From the NCBI GenBank assembly GCA_050122535.1, contig JASFIT010000251.1, positions 1 through 7,025 of the forward strand: a stretch of DNA of 7,025 nucleotides, read 5' to 3'. Origin of the DNA: JASFEQ01 sp050122535. GTDB lineage: Bacteria; Desulfobacterota; DSM-4660; Desulfatiglandales; HGW-15. Shown here one piece after another: positions 5,492 through 7,025 of this stretch (positions are counted from its first letter, which is position 1; each line of letters begins with the position of its first letter). Both the position numbers and the translations under genes were made by a program. Below the pieces are notes generated by a model. The model searched no databases and was not told the DNA's origin. It saw only the letters and a program-made list of their open reading frames with translations.

Positions 5492-7025
5492 TCACCAAAG
5501 GTTCTCCTCTGGGAAATCCATCTCTTGAATAAAATTCTCAAAAAATGCAGGGAGGCCTGACAATTCCACGTGTTCTATAAATCGGGTTATTTCGGATGCT
5601 TTATTCCAGTATTCCTTGGATAGTAAAACCATTTTGGCTCCTGTAGAAGCTGCATTTCCTAAGGGGTTAATGATATCTAAGTTCACCTCTGGAAGCAGGC
5701 CGATACGCATAGCGCTAAGTGGGTGGATGTAATTTCCCAGAGCCCCGGCCAAGCACACCTCACCGATATCTTCAAAGGATGCCCCCATCAAATCTAAAAG
5801 AATTTTTGTGCCCGCGGCGATGGCTCCTTTGGCCAATTGCAATTCGCGAACATCATTCTGAGTGAGGTAGATGGATCGACCATCCAGGCTCTCGGAAGAT
5901 GAAGCCACAAGAAAATCATAGACATCATTTTCTTGTCGCATTACGACCCTGGAGGCAACATCATCAATTTCCATATACGGAACCGGTCTTATTAAACCTT
6001 CCGGATCGATCAGATCATGATGGAGGAGCAGTGCAACAAGGTCCACAAGGCCGCTACCACAAAGTCCTTTCGGAGGGACGTTTCCAATGACCTGATACAG
6101 AAGCCCATTCCCTTCAAAACGTGCCCCTTCGATGGCTCCTGTCTTTCCTATCATCCCGTGGGTAATTCGTGCACCTTCCAGAGCTGGCCCTGCCGCAGCT
6201 GAGCAGGTAAGCATCCTCTTACTATTTCCGAGAAATATCTCCCCATTGGTCCCAAAATCCAATCCCAAAACCAGTCGTTCACTCTGATCGGCTGCCTCTG
6301 AAGCTAGGATAAACCCGATGAGATCGCCTCCAATATAACCGGATTTGGCAGGCAAAACAAAGACAAGTCCATCATCATACAATTTCAATCCAATGTCCTT
6401 AGCCTCCAGCATGATCCCTTCGGTAACCACAGGGCTAAAAGGTGCTTCGGCAATTCCAGCCGGATTAAGGCCTAAAAGAAAGTGTTGCATCGTTGTATTG
6501 CCAGCGATCACAGTGGCAAAGATCTCATTTGGATCAACATTGCTTGCTTTTGTAATGTGCAGTATGAGAATGTTAAGGTCTCGTAACAATCGGCCTTTCA
6601 TATCATCCAGTCCTTTGGGGTGATCCATTACATGTTGGATCCGGCTAATGACGTCTGAACCGTAGCGACTTTGGGAGTTTAATCTTGAGGCCACAGCTAT
6701 CTCCTGACCATTGGTAAGATCAATCAGTTTTGCTACCAGCGTACTGGTACCTAGATCGAAAATTAAACCATACTGCTGGTCAGCTTTACTAATAGGCTGC
6801 CAGGCCAATAGCCGGTTATCACCCAATACTGTGGCCCCATGAAAACCGGTTGCCCTAAGATCACCATACAGATTGACGAGACATCGGGGCGAAATTGCCA
6901 AGGACTGGTATTCTGGTCCTAGGGCTCCTTTGATCCGATCCACATCCGAAAAGGCGCTTTGAAGGCTTGGAGGTTCAAGGGATATCTTATGTTTCTCAAT
7001 TAAGGGATCAATTTGAACCGGAGGG
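5492..7025 (-). CDS. Reductive activator of corrinoid proteins (RACE, RamA-like ASKHA ATPase), partial
   Basis: An ATP-using enzyme that helps return inactive Co(II) corrinoid proteins to the methyl-accepting Co(I) state. The reading frame is open to the right edge, giving 510 residues in the window (numbered from the edge). Residues 1-27 before the in-frame GTG at 6943 (PPVQIDPLIEKHKISLEPPS and on) look like the linker typical of this family, and that GTG has no ribosome binding site. The gene therefore begins outside the window, where an N-terminal [2Fe-2S] ferredoxin domain is expected in bacterial members. Visible ASKHA features are FDLGTSTLVAK (89-99), LDFGTNGEIFLGN (255-267), SAAAGPALEGARI (275-287), GLCGSGLVDLV (320-330) and LAGALGNYIHP (425-435). 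There is no C-terminal CxxCxxC ferredoxin cluster, unlike archaeal RamA. It converges on the operon, so it needs its own promoter off-window. The corrinoid protein at 1613-2296 is its likely target. Confidence 0.92.
   Translation of the reverse strand, partial: PPVQIDPLIEKHKISLEPPSLQSAFSDVDRIKGALGPEYQSLAISPRCLVNLYGDLRATGFHGATVLGDNRLLAWQPISKADQQYGLIFDLGTSTLVAKLIDLTNGQEIAVASRLNSQSRYGSDVISRIQHVMDHPKGLDDMKGRLLRDLNILILHITKASNVDPNEIFATVIAGNTTMQHFLLGLNPAGIAEAPFSPVVTEGIMLEAKDIGLKLYDDGLVFVLPAKSGYIGGDLIGFILASEAADQSERLVLGLDFGTNGEIFLGNSKRMLTCSAAAGPALEGARITHGMIGKTGAIEGARFEGNGLLYQVIGNVPPKGLCGSGLVDLVALLLHHDLIDPEGLIRPVPYMEIDDVASRVVMRQENDVYDFLVASSSESLDGRSIYLTQNDVRELQLAKGAIAAGTKILLDLMGASFEDIGEVCLAGALGNYIHPLSAMRIGLLPEVNLDIINPLGNAASTGAKMVLLSKEYWNKASEITRFIEHVELSGLPAFFENFIQEMDFPEENLW

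Noticed and set aside
5164..5541. A 125-codon - strand frame spanning the gap and overlapping the activator's 3' end.
   Set aside because: Only its middle part (from 5448) looks protein-like; the first 31 codons are mostly the out-of-frame end of the activator gene and the last part has no family resemblance.

Overview
The window holds four genes on the + strand that run in close order (gaps of 42, 17 and 7 bases) and look like one transcription unit. A fifth gene converges on them from the right edge. The core is a corrinoid-dependent methyl-transfer system: an MttB-family (trimethylamine/quaternary-amine type) methyltransferase without pyrrolysine, a B12-binding corrinoid protein, and on the opposite strand most of a reductive activator of corrinoid proteins (RACE, RamA-like/DUF4445 ATPase). 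Such systems belong to strict anaerobes. GTG and ATG starts with Shine-Dalgarno sites, and an activator without a visible C-terminal ferredoxin domain, point to a bacterium (acetogen, sulfate reducer or syntroph type; Firmicutes or Desulfobacterota are both plausible) rather than a methanogen. Genus cannot be read from the sequence.

Layout: 32-1570 MttB-like methyltransferase; 1613-2296 corrinoid protein; 2314-3573 a 419-residue protein with an N-terminal class I SAM-methyltransferase fold and an unassigned C-terminal third; 3581-5104 an asparagine-synthetase-family protein whose ATP site is intact but whose glutaminase half has lost the catalytic cysteine and the glutamine-binding residues; 5105-5491 a gap with a weak terminator-like hairpin and a short stretch on the - strand that resembles a decayed glutamine synthetase N-terminus; 5492 to the right edge (- strand) the activator, cut off at its N-terminus by the window end.

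How they may work together: the activator would use ATP to help reduce inactive Co(II) to Co(I) on the corrinoid protein, and the MttB-like enzyme would transfer a methyl group from a methylated amine to that Co(I). The two genes between the corrinoid protein and the operon end are not standard parts of the known glycine-betaine, carnitine or proline-betaine systems. They suggest that this cluster makes or modifies its own methylated, amide-bonded compound, or handles an unusual methylated substrate. No methyl-corrinoid:tetrahydrofolate methyltransferase (MtgA type) or transporter lies in the window. The link between the SAM methyltransferase, the amide-forming enzyme and the corrinoid pair is the most novel aspect here, and it is inference from gene order.
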